Assembly: GCA_024803745.1 (NCBI GenBank)
Contig: JANJXV010000014.1
Span: forward strand, 2,031,001 to 2,095,000
Origin: Megascapheus bottae
Lineage: Eukaryota; Chordata; Mammalia; Rodentia; Geomyidae
DNA length: 64,000 nucleotides
Direction of reading: 5' to 3'
Of this stretch, positions 1-11,558 are shown one piece after another (the first letter of the stretch is position 1; every line of letters starts with the position of its first letter). Made by a program: the position numbers and the translations under genes. A model generated the notes under the pieces. The model did not search any database. It was not told the DNA's origin and was given only the letters and a program-made list of their open reading frames with translations.

Positions 1-162
1 GTCTAATATATATTCAACACTTGACTAAGTCCTTTCTAGAATATATTTACTTAAATATTAATCATGAAACTCACTATTTAAAGTTGTGGACTGTAATTGG
101 CTAAAATCTTTAGTTTAAAATTTTTATGTATTTATAATAGGAATGAATGAGTATAATGAACT

Positions 163-325
163 TCCTTCCTTCTTATATTCCTCCCTTCCTTTCTCCCTCC
201 CTCTCTTCTTTATTTCTTCTCCTACCTTCCTTCCCTCTTTCCTTTCTTCCTTCCTTCCTTCCGTCCTTCCTTCCTTCCTTCCTTTCTTCCATCCTTCCTT
301 CTTCTCTTCCTCTTCCTTTCCAGTA
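163..325. repeat. Pyrimidine (CCTT)n tract
   Basis: Nearly pure C/T on the + strand, built from CCTT, CCCT and TTCT words. Open reading frames here on both strands encode only S/L/P/F or K/E/G/R runs and are artefacts of the repeat. Such a polypurine:polypyrimidine duplex can form triplex DNA, but nothing shows a function. Confidence 0.9.
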
Positions 326-1164
326 TCATAATGTATCATAACATACAGCATGTGGCAACATTTAAATATTTTACTCAACTGTCTAATGTCTGTTTCCATT
401 CAGAATGAATAACTAAAAGCAATTCTAAAAAAAGGCAAATCAGCAACACAATAGCTAGCCTAAACTTTTAAAATATATCTGCTAGCTGAATGTTTTATCT
501 CAATATATAGCACTTCTACTAACCATGATAACTCAAGCTTAAAGTTATTTCTCCAAGTTACTACCGACGCAGTAACTGAAAGTGGGTTCCCATCTCCGTT
601 TGGTAAGTTAGACATTGTATGCAAAATATAACCAAATTTCTTAATATTAAAATATCACTCCAAATATGGAGTATAAAGAGATTCATTTAGAACTTTGAAT
701 GATGGAAACATGGCAGATAGAGATATTCATTTTATACAAGGATATGAAGAAGAGATGATGAAAACTTTGAACAGGATATTGTTTATCTGTGAATAGCACA
801 CTATGTTTTTCAAATGCTATTAGGTTCTTTCTTTATGGGACTTAAGAAATCATCCAGTGTGATTTAGTAATAATGCTCTATTGGCTTGAATCTAGGCCTT
901 TTGGGTTAATGTTCGGGAGGATGCACCTCTTTTCATCAGCTAGGACCAAGGAACTGGGTAGAAACCCTAGGGAGAAACACTCCCAAAGGAACCTCTAGCC
1001 TTGCCATTCAGTCATCCAAAACCTAAAATAAGACCTTAATTAAATGATTATGCTTTGAAGGAAAAAGCTAACAAAAGCATTGTTGCTGCACAGAAAGTTC
1101 CCAGTTTACTGTGGTTTGGGGCAATTAATTTTCCTAACATAGGCCTTTGATATAGATGGAAGGG
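326..1164. other. Unique AT-rich DNA, no gene seen
   Basis: No repeat family, splice-like structure or long reading frame recognised. Confidence 0.5.
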
Positions 1165-1315
1165 AGGAAAAATTACCCCATTTGACAGATAGAAAAACTG
1201 AGACAAGGGCAGCTAACTTGTATGTGGTTACCAAGGAAATAGTTGGCTGAGACTCCAGGATTCCTGACTCCAAATTCATTGCCATAACCACCAGACTGAA
1301 ACCAGCCGCCAAAGC
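1165..1315 (-). repeat. MIR SINE fragment
   Basis: The order 'ccatttgacagatagaaaaactgaga', a 'caaggaaatag' segment and a closing 'actccaaattcattgcc' follows the reverse complement of the MIR core (the usual 'cattttacagatgaggaaactgag' segment is recognisable with changes). Ancient mammal-wide repeat, strongly diverged. The small reading frames over it are not genes. Confidence 0.6.
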
Positions 1316-2424
1316 CTGTAATTTGGTCTTGAGGCTGTGGCCATAGTTTAGAACCACAATTGTGAGGGAAACACACTTTAAGAGCGACCTTGAAAATCTC
1401 TCAAAAGAATTATGCATCTTTATCTGTGTTGGTTATGCAACAATTGGAATAAATGTAGGCTCTGTTCCCACCACATTTGTGGCTTTGGGTAAGGTTGAGG
1501 TCCTTCTGAGGAAGCGGGAAGTATTTGCCCTGATTTTTAAATCAATTGTGTTGAGTTTATGATGCACAAATCAATGCATTAGCATTTCACTTTTTACTTG
1601 GCAGAAGTCACAATATGGATTGCAATGCATATTGCAGAAAAGATAAAATGAGATTTGCAAACTGGGAACATGTAATTCTTAGGGCCCTGTGGATAATCTA
1701 TATAGGAATCTAGATAAACATTGGCCCTGCATGAGGAAAACCTTCAGTGCCTTGGGGAGACAGTCAGGAGAGGAGGCTTGAGTGGAGTTACAAACGTAGG
1801 ATAGACTGTGAGCATAGACTGTGAGCACCAGGCTGAAGTCTCAAGCAGGAATTAGACTATACACCTTTGGAGTTGAGGTTCAAAAGCTGACTTTCATTGT
1901 TAGCATTCTGGTTATTTTCGATGGCAGAGCTATTTCTTACTCTACAGAAAGTAGATTACTCGATAATAACCATCATCATATTTATAGTATTTGCTATACT
2001 ATATATAGTCTTTATTGAACCTTATGAGTTGGGTATTGTCCCTTTTCATTTTCCATTCATCACTACAATTGTACCATGCAGGTTTTAATTTTTACATTTT
2101 ATTATAAAAAAGTTGGGACTCAGAAGGATTAACTGGTTTGACACATGTCACAATGATACAAGCATCAGGGACTCTATCTCCATGGTTTATGTTTACTCTT
2201 ACTGGACTATGCATACATTTCCAGACCTACAGTATAAGGCTGATAGATACACTGGGAAAACTTTTAGTGTGTTCCCCAAACATGATGGTCCTAGAAAGTA
2301 AGCCTTTGCTGTGTCTTCAAGTAAGAATTGAATGGGTCTCAAGTGGGAAATTGAGGTTGCTAAGTAGGTCCTTATCAATATTTAATTCTGTACTTTCCCT
2401 CAGTGACAGCTGTTTTTCACTCAC
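1316..2424. other. Unique DNA, no gene seen
   Basis: Several reading frames of 60-66 codons occur by chance in AT-rich sequence; none has recognisable domains, a Kozak context that stands out, or codon bias. A tandem 'catagactgtgagca' duplication lies near 1801-1827. Confidence 0.5.
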
Positions 2425-2640
2425 TTGTGGTTATATGCATGGGCTTTGAAGTCATATGGACTCAATTTGGAATCCTGTTTCAGATGCTTACAAGCTGCAT
2501 GGTTATGGTAAGTTACTTAACCTCTCTGAGTCCTGGGCTGCCTCGTCTGCAGAGCTGGTGTCTCACAGGATTGTTGGAATGAGTCAGTAAGGACCTGTGT
2601 GCACATGTTTAGCCCAGTGACAAAATCTTAGCAGACCTCA
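2425..2640 (+). repeat. MIR SINE
   Basis: The + strand shows the MIR core in order: 'atgggctttgaagtcat', then 'gtaagttacttaacctctctgag', then a decayed 'ctcgtctgcag...ggattgttggaatgag' segment. This matches the usual 'caagttacttaacctctctg...cctcatctgtaaa...ggttgttgtgaggatt' layout. Ancient, non-coding. Confidence 0.75.
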
Positions 2641-2800
2641 AGATTTGCTTTATATTAGAAACACCTAGAAGGCTTTAAAACCCAATGCCTAGGCACATTC
2701 AACATCAATGAATTCGTAATTCCTAGGCATAGGACACACATTAGCGCTTCTTTAACGGTCCAATGTTAGGCAGTGCACAGTGAAGGTTAGGGACCAACTT
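2641..2800 (+). mobile_element. MER5A-like hAT-Charlie relic
   Basis: The words 'ttagaaacacctagaaggctttaaaa' and a closing 'gtgaaggttagggacca' resemble MER5A, a short non-autonomous hAT DNA transposon of placental mammals. Terminal inverted repeats are too decayed to place by eye. Confidence 0.4.
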
Positions 2801-2904
2801 TAAACTACCTAAGATTCTCTCTTGAATAATGAAAGATAATTTTCATTCCCCATCTAGTAAAGAATTGGAAAAATCACGAGTTAAAATAATGACAGCTAAA
2901 TCTT

Positions 2905-3238
2905 TTTTTTAATATTTTTATTGCAATTAATAAAAGGGTTACATGATATTTGCCAGATAGAAGGTGCATTAATTCACATACATTGATACCCTTTCACATG
3001 TCTTGGTACCCATTACCCTGCCCCCCCACCCCCTCATCTTGGTTTCCCCCCCTTCCCTATCCAATTTCAAATAACCAAATACAAATATATCCAATATATC
3101 AGATAACAAAGTGAGATAATGTAACAATATGAGATAACCAAGGGACAGCAAAAGAGATGAGAGATAACATAGTACATTAAGGACAACAATCATTCATTAT
3201 ATGGCTTTTGTTTCAATATCCTAGAGGTCCTTTCAATT
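2905..3238 (-). mobile_element. L1 3' end, 5'-truncated, with TSD
   Basis: Reads in reverse complement as an L1 3' untranslated end with poly(A): the + strand starts with T-rich 'tttttaatatttttattg' and continues through the same C-rich 'ccccccaccccctc' block and 'cataatgtaacaatatgagataacca' segment seen in copies at 10848, 12866 and 57051. Flanking TSD: 'aatgacagctaaatctt' (2888-2904) and 'aatgacatctaaatctt' (3239-3255), 16 of 17 matching. No ORF2 sequence remains. Confidence 0.85.
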
Positions 3239-3255
3239 AATGACATCTAAATCTT

Positions 3256-4161
3256 AAGCATAGAGTTATTTATAAATGGAGCTAACCTTTCATATTTACT
3301 CTCAGAAGTTTAAAGTAGCTTAATTCCTTTATCAGGTTCTAGTTTAGCTAATTTTGTAAGTAGACAGGAATAAGAAAACAAGAATGTGATTTAAGTATCG
3401 ATTGTGTTCTATCTCTTCCTCCCCCCAAACCCCACTAACATACGCATACATCCCTTCTTCCCTTTTCCCTTCGGCCCTCTCCCACTCCTTCCCCCCTCCA
3501 CTTATGGTAAACTCCCATGTGGCAGAGAGGTCTGCTATTGGTCATGTTTGACCTCTGTGGCTTTGTAGGCCAGGAGACTGTCCAACCTGAGGGTTAGGTC
3601 AGGATTGTTTCTGAAGGGGAGGGAGACTGAACTTCCTTTCTGGAGTATGTAATTGTGGGAACAGGTGGTGAGAAGATGGAAGCCAATGCTGTAAATGCTT
3701 GAGCAATCCAAGCTGAGTTAAGATACCAGTGTTGAGTTCACTGTTGATGTACACAACTGTGGTACTGTAAATATGAAGGGAAATGGATTGAATGGGAAAT
3801 GCGGTGAGAAGAAGAGGAGAAGAATAATTACTCTCGTGTGCCCACTGCACACGATAGGGGTCAGGTTGCCTAATGGTTACAATGAGATTCTCAGATGAAT
3901 GACACATAACATGACCTTCAAATCATTCTATGGTTAATTACTTTTAAATTGTATCTATAAATAATTGATAAAATTAGCCCATAACTAGTTGGTGCAATTA
4001 ATAGAACAACTTGTTTGTTAAGAGAGCACCGGATGGAGGGAAAATAGGATGAATATTCATATTGGATTGATGGATGTAGTCATAAGCAGCATTTCTTCAC
4101 CCCAAGCTTTCCTGATTTAGTAGAAAATAACAGAACAGAATTGAGCAAAACAAAAAGATAA
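3256..4161. other. Unique DNA, no gene seen
   Basis: Includes a C-rich, T-rich patch (about 3415-3505). A 102-codon minus-strand frame (3599-3907) has no recognisable domain or conserved feature and I do not call it a gene. Confidence 0.45.

Positions 4162-4201
<40 letters not shown>
4162..4201. repeat. (GT)n microsatellite
   Basis: About 20 uninterrupted GT units ending in 'tatg'. Confidence 0.95.
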
Positions 4202-4205
<4 letters not shown>

Positions 4206-4320
4206 CTTAAAGCTTGTAGTCCCCTAACCTGGGACTGGCTACATTGCTTCAATGTACTTACTTAGAATTACAAAACAAATGTCTGATCATCTTTGATGAT
4301 AACCTAAAATGGACATTTTG

Positions 4321-4545
4321 CTAGGCACTGGTGGCCCATGCCTATAATCCTAGCTACTCAAGAAACTGAGATCTGAAGATCACAGTTCAAAGCCAGGCCA
4401 GGCAGGAAGGTCCCTGGGATTCTTATTTCCAATAAACCACTCAGAAAAATTTGAAAATGAAGCTGTGGTTCAAGTGGTAGAGTGTTAGCTTTGAGCAAAT
4501 CAAGCTCAGAAATAACACCCAGGCCTTGAGTTCAAGCCCCAGGAC
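4321..4545 (+). mobile_element. 7SL-Geo composite SINE
   Basis: Left part is 7SL/B1-like: 'tggcccatgcctataatcctagctactcaag...ctgagatctgaagatc'. After a linker ('ttcttatttccaataaaccactcag') comes a Geo-type right monomer: 'tggttcaagtggtagagtgttagc', then 'gagcaaatcaagctcag', then 'caggccttgagttcaagccccagg'. The tail is the long (CA)n array that follows. Pol III-derived retroposon, not a functional RNA gene. Confidence 0.85.

Positions 4546-4638
<93 letters not shown>
4546..4638. repeat. (CA)n microsatellite in SINE tail
   Basis: CA repeats in two blocks split by one 'cc' interruption, directly continuing the 3' end of the preceding SINE. Reading frames across it encode Thr-His or Cys-Val repeats and are not genes. 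Confidence 0.95.
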
Positions 4639-4641
<3 letters not shown>

Positions 4642-5699
4642 TGATATTTTCAAGGTGCAATTGTTCCATAAATTGAAAACTTTTAAAAGCCGCAGCCCCT
4701 CAGGTGATAACAGAAAATAAGAGAGTTGTGCTTGTGAAACTAAATTTTGAAGTTGAATAGTGAGGCAGAATCCAATGGATTTTCACAAAGCTAAGCAAGA
4801 GTTTGTCATTAATTCTAACTGGGATATGGTCAATTACTTCATTAGTTCATAACACAAACTGAAACTTTGCTATACGCCATTTATTTTCTGTGTGGATATA
4901 AGTAAATGTGAAAGGTACTTTATTAATTTATAGAGTGACATTTTTTAAAGTTATAATCTTGTACTTAACCGTAGCTAATAAGTACTTAAAAATTCAATGG
5001 GCTAACAGAAGCAAAAAAAAATGGCTTTTTGGCATGTATGAAAAAACCCACATAGCCTAAAAGTCTTTCTAATGCTTAATCTTTGTATTCCTATCTATAT
5101 TATTCTGGCTTAGAATGAGAATGGGTAGGCAGGCAGATTGGCAAGACCAGATGTTTGGTGGGGCCTAGTAACCCACCATGGTAGAAAGGGTTTCCCTGAG
5201 AGCAAAGAAAATAGTTAGGCTGTGGGTGGGTGTCCACTAAAAAAGTGTTCAATAGGTCAGAGGAGGACTACAAGTAGACAGAAGGTGAGGAAAAGGAATC
5301 CAGGACAAGGATCAGGCCAGTAAGGCATATCATTAGATGAGCCTGTGCTTCTTGACCAGCTTGTTCTGTGAGAACTGGTTTTCAAGCCAGTCTTTAGGGC
5401 CAGAGTGCAGTCAGGACTCATCTGACTGTCCTCCCCTCTGATCCATTTATTCTTGTGCTCTATTGACATCCTGATTACTCCTCTACACTTGTTGAAAACC
5501 TAGTCTGCCTTTGGGAAGAAAGGTGAGAAAAAGGAACAATCATTTACAGAACTTACAGAATTTACCAGTGTGTCTGGTGACCTCCCTTGTTGATGGTGCT
5601 TGATGACTGACACCTTCAATATTGCTACAAGTTAAGTTGCCTCCTTTCTCCACTCCTACAATTTTCAATTTTTCAACTTTTTTCTTCACTTTTTCCAAC
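4639..5699. other. Unique DNA, no gene seen
   Basis: No repeat or gene recognised. The 70-codon minus-strand frame at 5257-5469 shows no known domain. Confidence 0.45.
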
Positions 5700-5700
5700 T

Positions 5701-5920
5701 TTTTTTTTTCTTGCTGATCCTGGGGCTTGAACTTAGAGCCTGGGTGCTGTCCTGAGCTTCATTGTACTCAAGATAAGCACTCTACCACTTGAGCCACAGT
5801 ACTCCTTTTGGTTTTCTTTAAGTAATTTATTGGAGATAAGAATCTTCCTTGCCTGGGCTGGTCAAACCACTATCCTCAGATCTCCACCTCCTGAGTAGCT
5901 AGGATTATAGAACACAATAC
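5701..5920 (-). mobile_element. 7SL-Geo composite SINE
   Basis: Antisense copy: T-tail, 'ctggggcttgaacttagagcctggg', 'ctctaccacttgagccac', linker 'ttattggagataagaatc', then 'cctcagatctccacctcctgagtagctaggattata'. The 7SL part is shortened at its 5' end. Confidence 0.85.
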
Positions 5921-5944
5921 TTTTTCTTAAAGACTTTTTTTTCA

Positions 5945-6142
5945 GGCCGGGAGTTTGGCCTAGTGGTTAAAGTGCTTGCCTAGCATGCACAAAGACCCGG
6001 GTTCGATTCCTCGGTACCACATACATAGAAAAAAGCCAGAAGTGGTGCTGAGGCTCAAGTGGTAGAGCTCTAGCCTTGAGAAAGTCCAAGGACAGTGCTC
6101 AGGCCCTGAGCTCAAGCCCAGGACTGGCAAAAAAAAAAAAAG
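5945..6142 (+). mobile_element. IDL-Geo SINE
   Basis: Well preserved dimer. Left monomer: tRNA-like A-box 'tggcctagtggttaaagtgc', 'cctagcatgcacaaagac', B-box 'gggttcgattcc', then 'tcggtaccac'. Right (Geo) monomer: 'gtggtgctgaggctcaagtg', 'gtagagctctagccttgag', 'aaagtccaaggacagtgctc', 'gagctcaagcccaggactgg', poly(A). IDL-Geo is known only from Geomyoidea, so this copy is the main taxonomic marker in the window. Confidence 0.9.
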
Positions 6143-6960
6143 GCAATAAAAGAAGGAGCTTCCTTATAAACATATTCATCTTTAAAAAAAAAAAGATTTT
6201 TTTTTCTTTTCTGTCTGTGACAGAATCCCAGCATATATCTCAGACTAGATTTGAACTCACAATCATCATCCTTCCTGTGTTGAATTACCATCATGTAACA
6301 CTATTCTGGACCAAGATTTTTATATTATGTAAAACTTTATATGCATCTATAATGTTTAGGTATAATATATATTACATGTCATATAATACAAAAACAGATA
6401 TGTAAGTGGTACAGCAAAATAATAACATAGACACTCAAAACTCATCCATCAGTGTGGGTTTGTATATCACCACTATCATTTAAACAATCTGTGTAGCTCA
6501 TCTCTGTGTTACTGCCAGAAGAAATCTTTATGGTGGATATTCTGTTTTTGTTGTCCACTGGTCTTTAAAAATGATCCTTTTATTTGTATTGCTGAACAAA
6601 TGTATCTGAGCTTTGCTAAAATGAGATTCTATAGAAGTCTTTTGGAGACTTTCTTTTTTTGACTGTTACATATCTAAAAGTAAATCAGTCTATTTTGTGT
6701 TATCTATGGTTTATTCTTAGATTTCCCCTGCGGTAGAGTTTTCTATGTGTAAAGAAAGCACAATTGATTCAATTGCCCTACTGGACAATTGAAATGACCC
6801 TTTGGTTCTTTTCAGATTGTATTATGATAGACTATAAAGATAGGAACATCTCTGATTCTCTCATCTGCATATGTTCTAAGTTTCTTTGCAACAATGTAAA
6901 GTCCAAATCACAGTGTGCAAATACATTATTTTACTAGTACCTGGCAGCACAGAATTTTCA
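6143..6960. other. Unique AT-rich DNA, no gene seen
   Basis: No gene or repeat recognised beyond short A and T runs. Confidence 0.45.
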
Positions 6961-6969
6961 GATGTTATA

Positions 6970-7412
6970 AAGAGGTTATCTAAGCATATCCAGTTGGGCC
7001 CAATCTAATCACAGGAGTCCTAAAAGGGAGAGTATGGAGGTAGAAGAAGGAGTCCGAGAGTTGCATCTACAGTCCTCAACTTTTCATTGCTGTGTTTGAA
7101 GATGGAGAAAGGATAGCATAGCCCAAGATGGTGGCAGCCTCTGGATACCAGGTACAGCTCTGTTTATAGCCAATAAGCAAATGAGGTTTACAAGTGGGAG
7201 GAATTGAATTTTGCCAGTGAAAGAATACACAGGAAAAATTCTCTCCTTACACCTTAAGAAAGGAATGCAGCCTGTCAACATTTTAATTTTAGGCCAATAA
7301 GACTCATATAAACTTCTACCTCATAGGACTCCAAGTTAATAAATTCATGCTGTTCTAAGCCAGTAAATTCAAAGTGAGTTGTGGCAGCAGCAGTAGAAAA
7401 GTAAAGCAGGTA
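6970..7412 (+). mobile_element. MLT1/MST-type MaLR LTR
   Basis: Order of landmarks matches the 3' two thirds of MaLR LTRs: 'gttataaagaggttatc', 'gggcccaatctaatcacaggagtcc', 'agatggtggcagcctctgg', 'ttctaagccagtaaattc' and a closing 'agcagcagtagaaaagtaa' (the family's 'ttttaagccaccaagtttg...cagcaatagaaaac'). An ancient non-coding solo LTR; subfamily not assigned. Confidence 0.65.
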
Positions 7413-7828
7413 TATTACTAAGAACAAAATTACTGAGCTTCGAGTCTGTTTTTAACTTTATTAGCTAACAGCATTCTCATTTCCAAAGGGAAACCACAGT
7501 GCAACATCAGTAGATGGAATGTTTCTAAATTATAGCTGCATATTCACTTGATATTTTTGCCTATCTTGTGGATATGGACTGATATCTAATTTGCCTTTCA
7601 TTTGCATCTTCCTTTTCACTTAGGAGACTGTTCATGTATTTCTGGGCTGCGTGTATCTCATTTTTGCTTATGTGTCTGTTCTAGAGTTAAGAATGTCTCT
7701 TTCATGTTTGGGCTGTCTTTTCACTTCCTATTTGGTGTCTGTGGCAACCATGGCAGAGCACTGATCAGAGAGAACCTACTGTTGAATGTGTAATTAATTG
7801 AACCCCCTTTAATTGTCATACATTTTTC

Positions 7829-7918
7829 TCTTCCCTCCATCCCCTCCTCTCCCTCCCTCTTTCCTCCCTCCCTCCCTCCCTTCCTTCTTTCCTTTCTTCC
7901 TTCCTCTTTCTTTCTTTC
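7829..7918. repeat. Pyrimidine (CCCT/TTCC)n tract, SINE tail
   Basis: C/T-only stretch that abuts the tail end of the antisense IDL-Geo copy at 7919, so it probably grew from that copy's A-rich tail (purine on the minus strand). Confidence 0.85.
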
Positions 7919-8011
7919 TGCCCTTTCTGGGGCTTGAACTGAGGGGCTGGGCACTTTCCTTGAGCTTTCTCAAGGCTAGCACACTACCATTTGAGCCACA
8001 GAACTATTTCC

Positions 8012-8059
<48 letters not shown>

Positions 8060-8110
8060 TGCCAAGGAATCAAACCCAGGGCTTTGTGCATGCATATCCA
8101 GGCATGTTTT
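7919..8110 (-). mobile_element. IDL-Geo SINE with (GT)n in its linker
   Basis: Antisense Geo ('ctggggcttgaactgag', 'ttgagctttctcaaggctag', 'ccatttgagccacag') is followed by a (GT)n array at 8014-8058 exactly where the linker between Geo and the left monomer lies ('tgtatgtggtac' in other copies), then by 'gtgccaaggaatcaaacccagg' of the left monomer, which is cut off before its A-box. Confidence 0.8.
8014..8058. repeat. (GT)n microsatellite
   Basis: About 22 GT units, internal to a SINE copy rather than at its tail. Confidence 0.95.
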
Positions 8111-8334
8111 CTTCACTATTTCCTTGATTTCTGTTCTTGAGCCTCCTGAAGGAGGCTCTCAAGAGAAAGTGGCTCACATTTTGAGCACAAAAACAGGCCA
8201 TTGAAAGTATGTCTGACACAATTATCACAGAATCTCTATAATTGCCCAGAAAACAATAGGCAATATAAGTGGATTAAATGATAACAGAAGAAAAATGAAC
8301 ATAATTTTTAAATCACAGGAGTCAAAAGATGAGT

Positions 8335-9189
<855 letters not shown>

Positions 9190-9390
9190 TCTTTTTGTTG
9201 TTGTTGCCAAAACTGGGGCTTGAACTCAGGGATCTGGGCACTGTTCTTGAGCTTTCCTGAGGCTAGCTCTCTACCAATTGAGCCACAGCATCACTTCTGG
9301 CTTTTTCTGTATACGTGGGATGGAGGAATCAGACCCAGGTTTCCTGCATGCTAGGCAACCACTCTACCACCAGGCCAAACTCCTGGCCTA
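9190..9390 (-). mobile_element. IDL-Geo SINE
   Basis: Antisense full dimer: 'actggggcttgaactcaggg', 'ttgagccacagcatcacttctgg', 'ggaatcagacccaggtt', 'ctgcatgctaggcaacc', 'ctaccaccaggccaaac'. A few bases separate it from a + strand copy, so the pair forms an inverted repeat. Confidence 0.9.
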
Positions 9391-9422
9391 TCCCAGTGGT
9401 TCTCATCAAAACGCAAATATTT

Positions 9423-9615
9423 AGGGCCAGGGTTGTGGCCGAGTGGTAGAGTGCTTACCTAGCATGCACAAAGACCTGTGTTCGATTCCTCAGTACCACA
9501 TATATAGAAAAAGCCGGAAGTGGTGCTGTGGCTCAAGTGGTAGAGCTCTAGCCGTGCGAAAGCTCAAGGACCAGTTCTCAGACCTTGAGTTCAAGACCCA
9601 GGACTAGGGGGGGAA
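9423..9615 (+). mobile_element. IDL-Geo SINE
   Basis: Left monomer 'gtggccgagtggtagagtgc' (A-box), 'tagcatgcacaaagacc', 'tgttcgattcctcag'; right monomer 'gtggtgctgtggctcaagtgg' to 'gagttcaagacccaggac'; tail reduced to a G-run and A-run. Confidence 0.9.
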
Positions 9616-9627
9616 ATCAAATATTTC

Positions 9628-9866
9628 ACCGGGTGCGGTGGCCCACGCCTGTAATTCTGGCTACTCAGGAGGCTGAGATCTGACGATTATAGTTCAAAGC
9701 CAATCGGCCACTAAAGACAGAGAGACTCTTATCTCCAATTAACCCCAGAAAACCAGAATTAGCGCTGTGGCTCTAGGGGTAGAGTGGTAGCTTTGAGCTG
9801 AAGAGCTCAGGGACAGTGCCCAGGCCCAGTTTAAGTCCAAGGTCCAACAGACAAAACTAAAGAAAA
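9628..9866 (+). mobile_element. 7SL-Geo composite SINE
   Basis: Full-length: head 'ccgggtgcggtggcccacg', 'tactcaggaggctgagatctg', linker 'ctcttatctccaattaaccc', Geo part with the long diagnostic 'gagctgaagagctcaggg' and A-rich tail. The CpG-containing head suggests a relatively young copy. Confidence 0.9.
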
Positions 9867-10253
9867 ATAAAATATTTGATGGGAGGAAGCTTCCATGTCT
9901 TGTGTTTCTACTTCTACAGTGAGTAGAAAGTTGGTTGAGGGAACTGTTGGACTCAGGGTAGAGTAAGGTTGTATGCAACTGTCTCTAAATTGTCTGGGAT
10001 CCAGTGCTCCCTGCCGAGTCTGCAGACTACAGGGAAAATTGCTCCTGTGCAGATCATTGTAAGGGAAGGTGTGACTTGTCTGGTGACCTGATTCCACATG
10101 TTTAGCCATTTCCCAGTAATAAGACTAGTCTTTTAGAATCACAGTGAAATCCTTGAATCACGTACTGGGTACTGGGAACTAGAAACTAGAAATTGTGCTG
10201 GGCCAGGCTTGTGGGAACAGAGCATTCTCATGTATAGTTCTTTGTCATATTCT
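9867..10253. other. Unique DNA, no gene seen
   Basis: Overlapping minus-strand frames (79 and 92 codons) run partly into the neighbouring SINE; no domain recognised. Confidence 0.45.

Positions 10254-10290
<37 letters not shown>
10254..10290. repeat. (ATT)n microsatellite, SINE tail
   Basis: About 12 TTA units abutting the tail end of the antisense SINE that follows. Confidence 0.95.
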
Positions 10291-10472
10291 TACCAGTCCT
10301 GGGGCTTGAACTCAGGATCTGAGCACTGTCTTTGGACTTTCCTCAAGGCTAGCTCTCTACCACTTGAGCCACAGCACCACTTCTGGTTTTTCTATGTATA
10401 TGTTACCAAGGAATTGAACGTGGGTCTTTTGTTAGGCAAGCACTCTGCCACTATATCACACTCCCTGCCCCA
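10291..10472 (-). mobile_element. IDL-Geo SINE
   Basis: Antisense Geo ('cctggggcttgaactcagg', 'ctctaccacttgagccacag') and left monomer ('taccaaggaattgaacgtggg', 'ttaggcaagcactctgcc'), ending 'ctccctgccc'. Confidence 0.85.
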
Positions 10473-10734
10473 CATTCTGTATTATTGATTCAATCCTGTA
10501 CTTCTGATTTGTGTTTAAGTTGTTTTATTCTCTCATTTTTCTGAAACTCTAATATGTATTATTTCACTGAGGAATGGCAAGCTGATCTAGTCAAAGATAC
10601 ATAGAAGCATGTTTCCAATAAATTTTGATTAAAAAATGTCAACAGTTTTAAAAACTTTTTATTGACACAATGATTATACATATTTATGAGAGGCAATGCA
10701 ATACATTCATATATATAATATGTAATGATCATAT

Positions 10735-10832
10735 CTTTAGATCTTGTTCTTGGTGGTACTGGGATTTGAGCTCAGGGCTTCACCCTTGCTACACAGGTAC
10801 TCTATCAATTGAACCATGCCCTTAACACTTTT
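10735..10832 (-). mobile_element. Older ID-like / 7SL composite SINE, part 1
   Basis: Antisense tRNA-like monomer: 'gtggtactgggatttgagctcaggg' and 'ctctatcaattgaaccatgcc' are complement of a B-box and A-box. It appears to continue after the L1 insertion (see 11308) as an older, more diverged SINE type than IDL-Geo. Confidence 0.55.
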
Positions 10833-10847
10833 GTTTTTCTTATTTTT

Positions 10848-11292
10848 CTTTTATTTTCAGGATAATGTATAGAGGGGTTACAGTTGCATTCATCAGGTAC
10901 TAAGTGCATTACTTCTCACACATTGATACTCCTTCTCATGCTTTTGTCTCCATTTCCCTTCCCCCACAACCTCCCAATCATCTTGTCTTTCCCCCCTTCC
11001 CTTTCCTATTTCAGATAAACAAATAAACGTATATACAATACACCAGGTAACGAAGTCAGATACAGCAACAACATGAGATTAACCATAAGGGCAAAAAAAG
11101 AGAAGGGAAATAATACAGTACATCAAGAACCACAATGACACAAGACAAAGCTTTTGTTTCCCATATCCTAGAGTTCATTTTATTTAGTCTCATCCTATAT
11201 GACCTTATGTACATAGGTTTTGAGCTGTTGTAATCCTCTGCTAGGAGAGTTCTAGATGTGAACTAATTATTACAAATGAGGGAAACCATTGA
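10848..11292 (-). mobile_element. L1 3' end, 5'-truncated, with TSD
   Basis: Antisense L1 3' end of about 445 bp: 'ataatgtatagaggggttacag', C-rich 'cttcccccacaacctccc', 'catgagattaaccata', 'cctctgctaggagagttctagatg', 'aatgagggaaaccattgag'. TSD 'gtttttcttattttt' occurs identically at 10833-10847 and 11293-11307. It lies inside an older SINE. Confidence 0.85.
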
Positions 11293-11307
11293 GTTTTTCT
11301 TATTTTT

Positions 11308-11515
11308 AAAATAGGGTTTGAATATATGCCCAGAATGCCCTGGACTATGACTCTCATATTCATACTTGTTGCATATTTGGGATGATGGATATCTGCCACT
11401 TCACACATTGTTTTATTGGATGTGATAAAAGTCTCATGAGCTCTTTGCTTGGACTGGCCTCAAACTTTGATTTTTCTGATTGCTGCCAGCCATATATCTA
11501 AGATAAACTATGAAT
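11308..11515 (-). mobile_element. Older 7SL composite SINE, part 2
   Basis: 'aaaatagggtttgaatatatgcccag', 'ctggactatgactctcatattc', 'ggatgatggatatctgcca' and 'ttgcttggactggcctcaaac' read as two diverged antisense 7SL-like units, the pattern expected if the element at 10735 was one long tRNA/7SL composite now split by L1. Confidence 0.4.
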
Positions 11516-11558
11516 CACTGTTCCTAGTACAAAGTTTGCAGTATAATATAAACAATAG

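Noticed and set aside
165..325. Regularly spaced short repeats as a CRISPR-like array
   Set aside because: It is a simple pyrimidine tract without spacers, in a mammalian genome.
3599..3907. 102-codon minus-strand frame as a small gene
   Set aside because: No domain, no splice or promoter signals, chance length for this amount of sequence.
4441..4720. Thr-His / Cys-Val repeat proteins
   Set aside because: They come from the (CA)n tail of a SINE.
5955..6030. tRNA-gene-like A- and B-boxes in IDL monomers (also at 9430, 22392, 41525, 53985)
   Set aside because: Each belongs to a SINE with a Geo partner or A-rich tail and lacks an intact acceptor stem pairing, so none is a tRNA gene.
10195..10488. 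97-codon frame with a tyrosine run
   Set aside because: It translates an (ATT)n tail and an antisense SINE.
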